Origin: Sipunculus nudus | Lineage: Eukaryota; Annelida; Sipuncula; Golfingiida; Sipunculidae | Assembly (NCBI GenBank): GCA_026874595.1 | Contig: CM049314.1 | Span: 29,153,729 to 29,217,728, forward strand | Direction: 5' to 3' | Length of the DNA stretch: 64,000 nt | In this document: positions 1-9,546 of the stretch, piece by piece | How the letters are laid out: the number at the start of each line of letters is the position of its first letter | Numbering within the stretch: position 1 is the first letter of the stretch | The notes under the pieces: generated by a model | The model's input: the letters and a program-made list of their open reading frames with translations, nothing else | The model's database searches: none | Told to the model about the DNA's origin: nothing | Position numbers and translations under genes: made by a program

Positions 1-1
1 G

Positions 2-3000
2 TACAACACGCCTTCCAAACTGCATGCTGCAGGGACATCCGGACCTTCCGGGAGAAATGACGAAAGTACACACACTGCAGGAGTATGGGACGTCTTTCCT
101 CCAAAAACCCGAGCATCCCTGTGTGATGTTGTTGCACACCATGACGTATCGACCACAGCTTTGAGGTTGCATAAAACTGAAGGGCCTATGGCGAGATCGT
201 ACGGATGGACCTGTGAGAACACACTGCTATTGCCTCTGCAGCGCAGCCTGAGTAATGTGGACCACATGAACTATCACCAAGCGGGATCTGTGCGTCTTCT
301 CCATGACCAACCTAACCCCTTCCAGACGCTACACTTCATCCCAAAGAATCTTGACAAAACAGATTTTTCAAAATTGTGTGAAATAACAGGTGGTACAATA
401 CCAGACGGGTTCAAGGAAGGAACATCCGCGCTGTTCGTACCGAGATTTCATCTTGAAAATATACCGCTCTGTCTCCGACCCCTGTCCAGCGTTCAGGACG
501 CGGGTGAGAGCATAGCGAGGACGCATTACCCTTACCTGTTGGACCCCACTGATCCGCGCTCAGAGGCAGCCAGGGTCTGGAGTACGTCGTTGAACCACTC
601 TTGTCAAGACCTGCTCTGCAAACGCTGGGAAGCGATGCTGATCGCCAAGTACCCCACTGACATGTTGTTCGTCGAAAAATTTCACACACACGTTTGTGAA
701 AATGGAGAAAGCATTGAATTCCAGTACCTGCTACGGTCAGCTTACATATTTTCCGCTTTCGGAGGGGTGCTGACATGCGACTCAAACCTGACGCTGATGA
801 AGGTGATCGCAACAGTGCCACTCCCCCCTGTATTGAGGCAGTTCCCGCCTTTACAAAAACTACAACAAGCATGCCGTGGCATAGTGAAGTTAACTGAAGA
901 TGTCGCAGGGTGTTTGATGAAACGATTAGCTGCCGATCTGCAGGTTTTGGGTCACGGGCAGATAGCAGCAAAACTCGTGTCATCCGAGGCAGTGACGTTC
1001 ACAAAAAAAGAATCTGCAATATTACTACGGCGTAGTCAAGAAATCAGCAGTTGCACGGACCTTGCTTTACCCACACCGCTACCAATGGGCGTGACGGGGT
1101 CTAACATGTGGCAGCATGTCGACATGAAAGACTCAACGGACGTGACGTGTTTCGCATGGATGCGGCAGGATCCGGATGAGTTTGCTACTCACCCAACTAA
1201 GTACGATGTGACTGAAAAGGCAAAAAGTGATCAGACAGACGCGTATAGCAAATGTCATGTTAAGATACCAACTAATATATTCCAAACAGCAACGCCACAA
1301 GACATGATTCAAATGAAGACATTTTACAGCATAATGCAGCAACTTTGCGGGAGCACAATGACAGCTGTTAAACCACGTCAGGATAACCAACAGATGGCCG
1401 CGTGTGTCACGGTGGCTACAGCGAGGGACTTATTCAAAAAGACAGCTCGAAATAACCGACACTCATCCTGGGACACTCAAACACAATTCTACCCTTTAGA
1501 TAACACGGTTTTCCGCATATCAGCTGTACCGGCAGCCAGTCTGCGTATGAAAACAACAAACGGTGGCCTTTACAGAACGGAAACTGCATTATGCACGGAC
1601 GGGGTCCTCCTAAAAAACGCCGTCGACATTTCTGGTGACGTGAGCCACATTACGCTGAAAACATTTGAGGGTATCACGTTCGAATACGACGACGACACCG
1701 GCTTGATAAAACAAGACACCAAAACGAAACTGGAGGCTGCAAAAAAGATTGTCACAGATGAAACAGCCCAAACACTGTGGTTTCCCCTGCCCTTGTCCCT
1801 AGAAGTGATGGACGTAAACATGTGCGAAACCCTAACGGAAAATAAAGGAAAATTGATTGGAAAGGATATACCACGGTACAACGGGTGTGACATGCAGCCG
1901 GACATATACCTTTACGCTGCGGCACATCACCCAGTTCAGCGAGACGGCATTCACTCGCGCCGCGTAGCACTTTCGCAGTTGAGCCCGGAGGCCAGGGTGA
2001 TGATAACACCTGTACAACAGACATATGCAACAGCAGCCGGTATATGCGCTCTTGCAAAGCAGGCAGGTCATGCCACCCTGGGTTGCATGGTGCTGCAACA
2101 CGACAAAGTGGAAACAGAACACCTGTTCGCAGCCACCCCTGCGAGTATATGGCTCAGACAGGGACCCGTGCACACGCAAGAGACGATCAACGACACTCAC
2201 AGTGGCACGATCGTGCAAGAAATGCTCCGTTTTTCTGAAACCAAGATGGGCACATCAGGCCTCGTTGTGCCGCACGCCATGTTCACAGGAAACCGCACAG
2301 ACGGGGCATACCACCCAAGGGTCTCCTGGCAAGGCATCGACAGGAACGCACGAAACATAACATCTGACGTGGCTACGTTGTACGTGGAAAGTGCAAAGGC
2401 GTACGGGAGCAGTCTCGCCGGAAAGATGACCGCAAGCTCCACAGGCGCAGATCCCCTGCAAAAGACAGCCGGTTACGTTCAAGGACACAGCGCCTATTGG
2501 CCAGAGAGGGACGCGGGTCGCGGCCAGGCAGAAAAGTCCACAACCGATATACTGTTAGTGCCTACTTGCATGCCACTGGAAGCGTTCTGCAACGTCGTGG
2601 ACGTGCGTAACCCGGGCAAGTCGGACGCTTTTCAAGACTGTGCCAACCGGATGACCCGCTCCATGTTTTTCACGGGGGAGGCGTCCGGTTTCAGCAACCC
2701 GTGGGCATCATTGCCGTTCTCCTTGGCTTACGTAGGACATTCACAGACGAGTGTAGGGGAACTGTTGCGCATGCCTCAGACGATTGCTGAGAGGTCACCT
2801 GTTCACAACGGACTGGACCGCGGCCTGACCGAACTGTTGGAGAACATGGAACTTGGCCATCTAGGGAGGAAAAGGAAAACACCAGGAGCAGACGTTCCTG
2901 TACCCGGATGGAAGGTCGGGACAAAAGGAGATGCAAGCCACACACATATCAGTCCGATGAGCCTGTCCAATAGCCCGGGGCAGTACCGACATCTCAGCCA

Positions 3001-3181
3001 CGTCCTAGGCGGGGCCGTGCCAATGACATCTTGTTCAGCCCCTCACCTGTCCTTGGATAACCGTACATGGGGTGAACCCACGCGCTTCCCTGACGGAAAC
3101 TACAAATTGAACGGGTTTAACACATTACTATTCAACCCAAATGCCAACCCTGCCACGTCTGGAGGCCGTCCAATGGCATAA
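2..3181 (+). CDS. Large structural-type protein, 5' partial (major capsid protein candidate)
   Basis: The reading frame is open from base 2 with no stop before 3179-3181, so the gene enters from outside the window and at least 1,059 residues are visible. The first in-window start-like codon (TTG at 161) is not a real start. I see no signal peptide, membrane segment or enzyme motif. The protein is evenly mixed in composition, with a short basic stretch (GRKRKTP) about 130 residues from the end and a Gly/Ser/Pro/Asn-rich C-terminal tail. The size, lack of catalytic motifs and position in a dense viral block would suit the C-terminal part of a herpesvirus major capsid protein (usually about 1,300-1,400 aa). 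This is inference from size and context, not from a recognised motif. A large DNA-binding protein is the main alternative. Coding is certain; function is not. Confidence 0.85.
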   Translation, partial: YNTPSKLHAAGTSGPSGRNDESTHTAGVWDVFPPKTRASLCDVVAHHDVSTTALRLHKTEGPMARSYGWTCENTLLLPLQRSLSNVDHMNYHQAGSVRLLHDQPNPFQTLHFIPKNLDKTDFSKLCEITGGTIPDGFKEGTSALFVPRFHLENIPLCLRPLSSVQDAGESIARTHYPYLLDPTDPRSEAARVWSTSLNHSCQDLLCKRWEAMLIAKYPTDMLFVEKFHTHVCENGESIEFQYLLRSAYIFSAFGGVLTCDSNLTLMKVIATVPLPPVLRQFPPLQKLQQACRGIVKLTEDVAGCLMKRLAADLQVLGHGQIAAKLVSSEAVTFTKKESAILLRRSQEISSCTDLALPTPLPMGVTGSNMWQHVDMKDSTDVTCFAWMRQDPDEFATHPTKYDVTEKAKSDQTDAYSKCHVKIPTNIFQTATPQDMIQMKTFYSIMQQLCGSTMTAVKPRQDNQQMAACVTVATARDLFKKTARNNRHSSWDTQTQFYPLDNTVFRISAVPAASLRMKTTNGGLYRTETALCTDGVLLKNAVDISGDVSHITLKTFEGITFEYDDDTGLIKQDTKTKLEAAKKIVTDETAQTLWFPLPLSLEVMDVNMCETLTENKGKLIGKDIPRYNGCDMQPDIYLYAAAHHPVQRDGIHSRRVALSQLSPEARVMITPVQQTYATAAGICALAKQAGHATLGCMVLQHDKVETEHLFAATPASIWLRQGPVHTQETINDTHSGTIVQEMLRFSETKMGTSGLVVPHAMFTGNRTDGAYHPRVSWQGIDRNARNITSDVATLYVESAKAYGSSLAGKMTASSTGADPLQKTAGYVQGHSAYWPERDAGRGQAEKSTTDILLVPTCMPLEAFCNVVDVRNPGKSDAFQDCANRMTRSMFFTGEASGFSNPWASLPFSLAYVGHSQTSVGELLRMPQTIAERSPVHNGLDRGLTELLENMELGHLGRKRKTPGADVPVPGWKVGTKGDASHTHISPMSLSNSPGQYRHLSHVLGGAVPMTSCSAPHLSLDNRTWGEPTRFPDGNYKLNGFNTLLFNPNANPATSGGRPMA

Positions 3182-3538
3182 AAGGGATTGGAGCGGTTAT
3201 TGTCAAAGACGTTGTAAAATGTTTTCGAACTGTTATCTAATGAAGGTTTATAGTCGCAAGCATTCGTTGTTTGTTATATGTTGCGTACATGGTTATGTTC
3301 AAACACACACACACAACACGCCGATCCCAAAAACAACACAACACATGAACACAATGTCAAATACCTCTTTATAACGCATGCCAAAAACACCCCACAATGT
3401 TGGTCAAATGTTTGTTAATACTAACAACAAGAATATGCAAACAAAGTTCAGTCCTGGTTTGGGAATCTGTGAGAGTCCCCTCCTCTTTGCAATGTCTCCT
3501 ATCGTACAATCCTGTACGTGGGGGCAGAGCGCGTTAGG
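3182..3538. other. Intergenic, convergent gene ends
   Basis: This separates the stop of the left-edge gene from the stop of the minus-strand gene at 3539, so the two converge. It holds a short CA-rich stretch near 3300-3320 and no reading frame I would support. Confidence 0.6.
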
Positions 3539-4060
3539 CTATACATCCGTTGACACAATTTCAAAACGCATACGACCTTTGCCCCACTCGGCTTCGTCCT
3601 CTTTCAACATGTATCCGATATTTTCCAAGCAGTAAATAACGTACGAAAGCAATTCGGCATCAGCGGACATGGGAGTAAATTTGTAAATTTCCAAGATGAT
3701 CATGCTCTCCAAAAACGGGATCTCGCGACACAACGCTTTGTAGACGGCTGCTTCCGTTTCTGGTGACAACACAGGACCGGACTGGTTATTGAGATTCATC
3801 AGACAGAACAGACACGATTCTGGTGGCCATGGGTCCACTTGCAGGTGCTTCCACACATTCAGATGACAGTTGGTTGCCAGAGCGAGACTGTAGCAATCAG
3901 ACAAGTCAGAAGCCGACTTTCGCGCTCCCCTGATGAAGTCTACCATTTGCCTGGCCGCTTCAGCATTTACACTGGTCATGGCGGCTTTTAGAAGGACGAG
4001 CCGTCTGAGTGACACCGACCGCTTACGTCGAGGTTTATCGCGACGGCTCACTGACGACAT
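3539..4060 (-). CDS. Conserved viral protein, paralogue of the gene at 31740-32282
   Basis: A 173-residue protein starting at the ATG at 4060. The frame extends upstream but only from a GTG, and a TATA box at 4112-4122 places transcription start just before this ATG, which favours the shorter form. The N terminus is very basic (RRDKPRRKRS), suggesting a nuclear signal or nucleic-acid contact. From about residue 75 it matches the product at 31740-32282: both carry VDPWPP, then a run of similar spacing with AVYK, an 'A-E...L..Y..YC' segment and a final 'RM/LCF' strand. The shared core defines a small lineage-specific family. I do not recognise it elsewhere, and no catalytic residues stand out. 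It converges with the left-edge gene and diverges from the polymerase-like gene at 4234. Confidence 0.75.
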   Translation of the reverse strand: MSSVSRRDKPRRKRSVSLRRLVLLKAAMTSVNAEAARQMVDFIRGARKSASDLSDCYSLALATNCHLNVWKHLQVDPWPPESCLFCLMNLNNQSGPVLSPETEAAVYKALCREIPFLESMIILEIYKFTPMSADAELLSYVIYCLENIGYMLKEDEAEWGKGRMRFEIVSTDV

Positions 4061-4111
4061 CGCGAGGGTCACAACTTGTACATATATGCAACTGGCACAG
4101 GGCCGTGTATC

Positions 4112-4122
4112 ACTTATATAAG
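4112..4122 (-). promoter_or_regulatory. TATA box for the minus-strand gene starting at 4060
   Basis: ACTTATATAAG, a nearly symmetric TATA element, lies about 52-62 bases upstream of the ATG at 4060. The spacing gives a short 5' leader. Being symmetric it could also help the plus-strand gene at 4234. Confidence 0.6.
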
Positions 4123-4233
4123 TAGTGGCCTGCCATTGGGGACGCAGACGTAACTGCACAGCAGGCCGTCAATGATACGATACGGGGGGTTGTGTTCCGA
4201 TCATATCATACGTTAAACAGTTGCTGTCACGTG

Positions 4234-7173
4234 ATGACGGAAACGTCGCCATGTGTGACCGGCAGTCACATCGCTTCTGAGAATGGGAACATGACAGGTA
4301 CGAGGATCATGATTCTTGCATGGAGGTTTCATGCCATATCCCACGACGGAACGTGTGCCTTGGCTACTTTCACCTGCGTTCCGTGTGAGGGGACAGATAA
4401 GGGCGTCCGATATCTGCCTCTGCCTTTTAAAATACCGGGAGGGTTGAATGTCAGGTTTCATGCACGTCTGCCAAAAGACCACAGGGACTCGCATACCTGG
4501 AAGTGCCCTTGGACATTCTGTGACAAACTCCCGACCGAAAATAGCGTGTGGCACGATTTCATACCTCACCTTTTTCAGGCACTCTGCATGCACCTATCCG
4601 CTGCTAGTAGGAACAAAGAGCACCCGCTCGCCTGTTTCCCTCCGCTGATGACTAGTGGTGTGCGACCTGTCTTCCTGCCGCCACCCCGTGGCGGGACCGT
4701 GAGGTACCCAGGTGTTCTCTCACACTTTGCGCTTGACCATTCGGAGATGGACATGCGTGCGTGGCTGCATGTGAAACGCTTACGTTTACCAAAAGATGTC
4801 ATCGGAAATGTTTCCTGGCCTGCACACGACCTCCACCGGAAATCGACAAACCGTGCGACCGACGGTGATGCGGACGCAATCACGGAGCGAACATTCACAC
4901 GAGTCGTCAATTCGGCCGTACACGAGTCACTCAACATATGCAATGGTCACCGCCAAAGGCACAACGCTGTCGCATGGGACCCGCTTTCGCGCGCCGTCAT
5001 ACACTTATTGCAGACGTCCGGTGCCACGATGAACGTACCCTCAGATATGTTCACATTGCCACAGCTCACATTAGCACGATGCCCTGTACCACAAACAGCC
5101 AACCCTTTGAGGAAAGCGCGTGAATTGAGTGCATTTTCCGAAATGCTCAACCAATGTTTAGAGGACACGGAGTTCGGCGGTGCGTTCCTATTGTGTCAAC
5201 CTCCATCACACACGCTCCCGGATGACATCCATTGGCTGGACGTCAGCTCTGACCTAAGTGACATCAGACATGGTGCCTTCGCGCAGGCGTCATGGGTCCT
5301 GGAACACATGTGTCCTTCGCCCCTGCACAGGTCGGAGCTTTTTATTATATTACCCTACGGTTGTGTGGTTACTGGCCAGGGTAAATTGGCCTTTGTGAAT
5401 TCGGGTGTCCCGTGTCACGCAGGCGAGGATAGCCTGCACGCCCATATATCCATCATGGGATGGCCGCTAAATTTGTCACCTCAAGCTTTTGTTGCGGATG
5501 TCGCCATACCCCTGTCAAAACGGCATAGCAAAAGCACAACAGAACCACATAGCCGAATCCCAATTGAGCCACATACGTGCAATCCATGCGTCTGCAACGA
5601 AGGAGAACCCCTTTCAGAACAGAACCAAGCACGCGATGATGAGGGTGCCGATAAAGATAATCATGCGGTCACTATCGTCAAAGGACTCCCGCCGCAAACG
5701 GGAGGGGTGATTTATGCCAAGCGGGGCGTTCACACGGGGCAGTTTTACGGTATGGACGCCAACCAGGTTTACCCCACCCTAGGAGCACACCTGGACACGG
5801 AGTATTTACGTGAGCTGCTGGCTTGGTTGGCGGAACGCAGGCGCTTATTCTCACCATCGAAATCGGCCGCCTCCCGCGTAAAAGCCTGTCAAGTGTGCAC
5901 TTACGGACAGTCGAAGTATTACGCCCCTGAGCTCTATGACAGATGGACACAACTGGCACAACAGGCAAGCACAGCTATGGTGGAGTGCGTGCCTAAAATG
6001 AATCGTTTGTTGCGCGTGATGAAAGACAGCGTACTGTTCGAGGCTTCCCCAGACCTAACGGGCACAAGTGAAGACGCAGTTGCAGGGTCTGATGCGGAAC
6101 TGGAGATATTTCAAAGCAGAGCACAGAGTCTGACAGGCTTTGCTGAGATGACCTTCAAACTCGAAGGGTCCTACAACCTCGTCGGCCTCATCGGGCCCTG
6201 TCATTTATTTCACGCCAAACGCGATCCATCGTCCGGTTGGCGCTTGTCCAAGGTAACTGGCATCCACAGGTCTGATCATTGCCAAGCTGTCTCAGAGGCC
6301 ATCGACGCCACGTTACATGAGGTCGTGCTGATACTCGGCGGAAAAGCAGACACTGGCTGCCCAGTGGAAGTCGCAACGCGAGATGAAGTGGAACAGTGTG
6401 TGCGTGCAGGCATGAAAGAAATGTACAAACACTGGCCGACAACGTGGGAAGTGCACACGACAGACCTAAAAGGCGTTTTGGGAAATCAACCCGATCTCGT
6501 CAATCGGTTCCTCCTGCCCGCTTTCCCGACAAAGCTGTCAGCTCCTACGAAGGGGGCACACTGCAAACAGAAGGGTGATTTCGCCGAAGTAACAAAAGCC
6601 CTGGTGTCACTGCGAGATTTCGATCCTTACGTGTGGAAGGAAGGCCGTTTGCCTGTACGTTTGACCGTGAAGGGGAAAGCGGGGCCTTACGTTTGGGTTG
6701 AACGCCCCGCAGTGTACAGTCCGGCCGACTGGGCATACAGCCCTTTCCACAGGGGGTTGCTGGGAGACGCCGAACACGCGGGGCGCCCTATCCTGTCATG
6801 TTCCAAAATCAAAGCACGAAACGTGCCGGCAGAGGACCTGTGTTTCAACGTGGGACTAGTGCACCGTGACCACGTCTTGCCAGGCACAACCTTAGACTGG
6901 GAAAGGTACAACGACGTACTGTACGCGGCGGTGCTGCCAGTCTTGCGAACTGTAACAACGGCGCAACTGCAGAAGATGCTATCGCACATATTTCATTCCG
7001 TCGCCGTCCAACACACACCCCCACGGTCTGCCCACGCGCAAGGAAACCTGTTACCCTACGGTATAAAATCGCTGTGTCCAACCACCATGGCAGAGTGCCA
7101 GAGATTGCTGCGTCTGGATGATGAACGCACCCTGTTGTGCGATTCAGATTCATGTTACCCGTTTTGTTCGTGA
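4234..7173 (+). CDS. Degenerate family-B DNA polymerase-like protein (UL8-type helicase-primase subunit candidate)
   Basis: 979 residues from the ATG at 4234; the frame extends to a GTG at 4192. The C-terminal half shows the order of family-B polymerase motifs in damaged form. Motif A is DANQVYPT at 508-515. Motif B keeps the K-x6-YG spacing (K550, Y557, G558), but the usual Asn is V554. Motif C, normally YGDTDS, reads RVMKDS at 594-599, so the first Asp is lost (M596) while D598 is kept. Further on come a 'KLEGSYN' to 'TGIHRSDHC' stretch and an 'AEDLCFN' to 'LPVLRTV' stretch that match the thumb-side order of the family. Herpesvirus UL8 proteins are known to be inactivated B-family polymerases acting with helicase UL5 and primase UL52. 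That family knowledge makes a UL8-like role the best inference. A divergent active polymerase is less likely given motif C. Confidence 0.7.
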   Translation: MTETSPCVTGSHIASENGNMTGTRIMILAWRFHAISHDGTCALATFTCVPCEGTDKGVRYLPLPFKIPGGLNVRFHARLPKDHRDSHTWKCPWTFCDKLPTENSVWHDFIPHLFQALCMHLSAASRNKEHPLACFPPLMTSGVRPVFLPPPRGGTVRYPGVLSHFALDHSEMDMRAWLHVKRLRLPKDVIGNVSWPAHDLHRKSTNRATDGDADAITERTFTRVVNSAVHESLNICNGHRQRHNAVAWDPLSRAVIHLLQTSGATMNVPSDMFTLPQLTLARCPVPQTANPLRKARELSAFSEMLNQCLEDTEFGGAFLLCQPPSHTLPDDIHWLDVSSDLSDIRHGAFAQASWVLEHMCPSPLHRSELFIILPYGCVVTGQGKLAFVNSGVPCHAGEDSLHAHISIMGWPLNLSPQAFVADVAIPLSKRHSKSTTEPHSRIPIEPHTCNPCVCNEGEPLSEQNQARDDEGADKDNHAVTIVKGLPPQTGGVIYAKRGVHTGQFYGMDANQVYPTLGAHLDTEYLRELLAWLAERRRLFSPSKSAASRVKACQVCTYGQSKYYAPELYDRWTQLAQQASTAMVECVPKMNRLLRVMKDSVLFEASPDLTGTSEDAVAGSDAELEIFQSRAQSLTGFAEMTFKLEGSYNLVGLIGPCHLFHAKRDPSSGWRLSKVTGIHRSDHCQAVSEAIDATLHEVVLILGGKADTGCPVEVATRDEVEQCVRAGMKEMYKHWPTTWEVHTTDLKGVLGNQPDLVNRFLLPAFPTKLSAPTKGAHCKQKGDFAEVTKALVSLRDFDPYVWKEGRLPVRLTVKGKAGPYVWVERPAVYSPADWAYSPFHRGLLGDAEHAGRPILSCSKIKARNVPAEDLCFNVGLVHRDHVLPGTTLDWERYNDVLYAAVLPVLRTVTTAQLQKMLSHIFHSVAVQHTPPRSAHAQGNLLPYGIKSLCPTTMAECQRLLRLDDERTLLCDSDSCYPFCS

Positions 7174-7254
7174 ATATCCAACCAATCCGGATTCACACTT
7201 CGAAGCGCCCGTGTACACACACGCGATAAGACCAGATACAGCTTTGAAATAACT

Positions 7255-8214
7255 ATGGAAAACGGACATGCAAAGCGCTCCGAGTTTACGGATTTATACG
7301 TTGGTTTCCAACTTTTGGACAGATCTGCCGGTATGAGGGATTTCATTGAATGGCTGCTCCACCTTAAACACGATGACACGTTTACATTCTGCGGTGGATC
7401 AGACGCATTTACTTACAGACGAAAGCACATAGCATACCGTATGGCCCGATGCTTCGCTGATTACGCCCTCGTGCTGGAGGCAATACACTTCGCGCTAGAA
7501 CGCATAGGACTGGAAGACCCCACACTGTGGGCAGCTTTTATGCCGGACGGAGTCGGTTTGCGCATATCCGCCTTCATGCAAAATAAAACGTATTCGTCTC
7601 TGTGGGCGTCTGTGGGTAAACCCCATGAAATTGAGCTCAGGACGGCCTGGGCGGCGGCAACCCAATTCTGGACGCCAACGGGAACACCATACGCAGAAGA
7701 GGGCCATTTCCACCTGTCGTACGACCACGCACGTGACCCCGTACCGGGCGCCTTGCGTTTCACCGCATGCGGAGCTCTGGCTTTGGCTTGCGTGTCGACC
7801 AATACGGCCGCTAGGATGGGACAGATGCTACGTTTCCACATGGACCGGAGGCTTGCACTGCCGGCCATAGTCATACGTGACATGGCGCTCGGGTTCCTCA
7901 TGATGGCGGGTGCAATACGCCACAAGAGCGAAGGTTTTATTTACACCGTAGACATGGATATGATACACCCTTTGCGCAGGCTGCTGAAGTCACACGCCTC
8001 CACTTGTGCTCTACCAGACGCCGATATGAATGGTGCCGCTCACGGATCAAACACGTGCCGCGGGAAGTGTACAGGACACGTCTGGGCCACTGTGTTCCGA
8101 CTGTTACAGGCCGGGGATGCAATGGACCCAGTAGCACAGTACGCAAGGGACATGCGCCTGTCACACGAACACGTGTGGAACGGTGGATTGGGTCGCGGAA
8201 ACGATATCCCATAA
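7255..8214 (+). CDS. Hypothetical viral protein, 319 aa
   Basis: Starts at the ATG at 7255, 81 bases after the stop of the polymerase-like gene, in the same direction, with a poly(A) signal about 190 bases after its stop. The pair may be co-regulated. The sequence is a soluble, mixed alpha/beta-looking protein with a hydrophobic stretch near residues 165-180 (ACGALALACVS) too short and polar-flanked for a clear membrane helix. Two Cys-His elements near residues 250-275 (HAST-C, HGSNTC, C-x3-C-x-GH) could bind metal. I do not recognise it. A capsid triplex or packaging accessory role would fit the size, but nothing in the sequence shows that. Confidence 0.8.
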   Translation: MENGHAKRSEFTDLYVGFQLLDRSAGMRDFIEWLLHLKHDDTFTFCGGSDAFTYRRKHIAYRMARCFADYALVLEAIHFALERIGLEDPTLWAAFMPDGVGLRISAFMQNKTYSSLWASVGKPHEIELRTAWAAATQFWTPTGTPYAEEGHFHLSYDHARDPVPGALRFTACGALALACVSTNTAARMGQMLRFHMDRRLALPAIVIRDMALGFLMMAGAIRHKSEGFIYTVDMDMIHPLRRLLKSHASTCALPDADMNGAAHGSNTCRGKCTGHVWATVFRLLQAGDAMDPVAQYARDMRLSHEHVWNGGLGRGNDIP

Positions 8215-8401
8215 TTCAACCCTACCTTTCCCACCTTCACTATTCCCGGGGATCTCTGCAACTGCAGAAACGTCTTGACGGATTGACAAAGACGAAACTG
8301 TAAGTAAGAAGCAGGTGGCTGGAAATGAGGAGATGTTGAACCCTACAGAATCAGACCGAGTTTTTGGACACTGATCATATCATACACACTCGTATTTCAT
8401 C

Positions 8402-8448
8402 AATAAATTGAGTTCAGACCACAATAAAGATAGATATATATTTATTTA
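8402..8448. terminator. Convergent poly(A) signals
   Basis: AATAAA occurs at 8402-8407 and 8424-8429 on the plus strand for the gene ending at 8214. TTTATT near 8440-8448 reads AATAAA on the minus strand, serving the gene that ends at 8770. The sequence from 8450 to 8769 holds no further gene I can support. Confidence 0.65.
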
Positions 8449-8769
8449 TTGTTTCACATTGTCATTGCTCTGCTGTGTTTTCGAATGTGTATGTGCGTGT
8501 GTGTGATGTAGGTCATATGACAAAACGCTCTACAGGTACAAAAGTCCAGCGCGATCAAATAACGTACACTTCAGAACGGCTGATTGGGGTACCTGACAAA
8601 AAAAACAATGTACAATTATAATAGTTTAAAGTTGTATACACATCACAAAGAGAAACATATACCACATCACTCGCAAAACTGGTTTGGCTGGACCACAACA
8701 AAACATACGTTGTCACATGTAAATGTCCGACACGCGCAAATCCCATGATGGGGACAGTATCAAACCTTT

Positions 8770-9546
8770 TCAATCAGTATTGGGTTCCACGATGCAACAC
8801 AACAATGCCACGTCCATATTGTCGTCAAGCAGTACTCTTGACATGTGGTCACCATGTGTAACAAACACGTCGAAGGGCGACACAAGAGACTCCAAGACCA
8901 GTTGCACAAAACGTCTGCCCTCCTCGGAAAACCTGACAGCTTCCATGACACGGGCGAATTCGGGGTCCTCAACCACCACGATGGGTCCAGACCGAGCGTC
9001 CTTACAGATTACACAATTGTATGTGTTCAACGTCTCACCCCATGTCCCCGTGAGTTCATATCGCCATTGTGGTTGGACGGGTAGTTCCTCCACGCAGCAC
9101 ACGGTGATAATCTGGTCGCATTTCATATGTGCATATCGTAGACCTTCCGTGTTTGCTGCAAAGTTCGCATAAACGAGGATGTGTGGGTACGATATTAACG
9201 CAGCGGACATAATATCACAGATCACTCGGGGTTGCAGATGACGGACAACCGTGATCAGATCACGGTCAAGCGCTGTGGCCGTTCGCCTGTGCGTTACAGA
9301 CGGTCGCAGTGGTCCAACGTATCTCTTCTCTTTCACATGATGTTCTGCGACGTCTGATGTTTCGGCACGCAACTGCTGTACGTGACTGTGACAACCGCCA
9401 GCATGAGACTCATTGGATGCGGCTTTGGGCTTTCGCCGAATCTTGCACATCAACATTACCGTCCTTCCGTTGATAGAAGCCCTGTTGACATCATCTGTCA
9501 GCAACACCTGCCAGGGGTTGGTGTCAGTATCCTCCTCGGTCACCAT
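8770..9546 (-). CDS. Paralogue family protein, downstream copy
   Basis: 258 residues from the ATG at 9546, chosen for its good context (gccATGg). A second ATG at 9585 would add 13 residues, and either start overlaps the end of the upstream gene (stop at 9524). The C-terminal two thirds match the upstream neighbour: both have ICD..(A)AAL..(Y/F)PH, a 'VEELPVQP/VQELPLQP' block, a 'L(T/V)G.W' strand pair and an 'E.(A/G)R.F(V/L)Q' helix. The pair is a tandem duplication that has diverged strongly at the N terminus. The alternating strands around the 'LTGTW' element could be an OB-like barrel, but that is weak inference. No enzyme motif is visible. Confidence 0.75.
   Translation of the reverse strand: MVTEEDTDTNPWQVLLTDDVNRASINGRTVMLMCKIRRKPKAASNESHAGGCHSHVQQLRAETSDVAEHHVKEKRYVGPLRPSVTHRRTATALDRDLITVVRHLQPRVICDIMSAALISYPHILVYANFAANTEGLRYAHMKCDQIITVCCVEELPVQPQWRYELTGTWGETLNTYNCVICKDARSGPIVVVEDPEFARVMEAVRFSEEGRRFVQLVLESLVSPFDVFVTHGDHMSRVLLDDNMDVALLCCIVEPNTD

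Noticed and set aside
1752-2442. Several antisense frames inside the left-edge gene
   Set aside because: Shadows of a long real frame. No TATA or start context and composition not protein-like.
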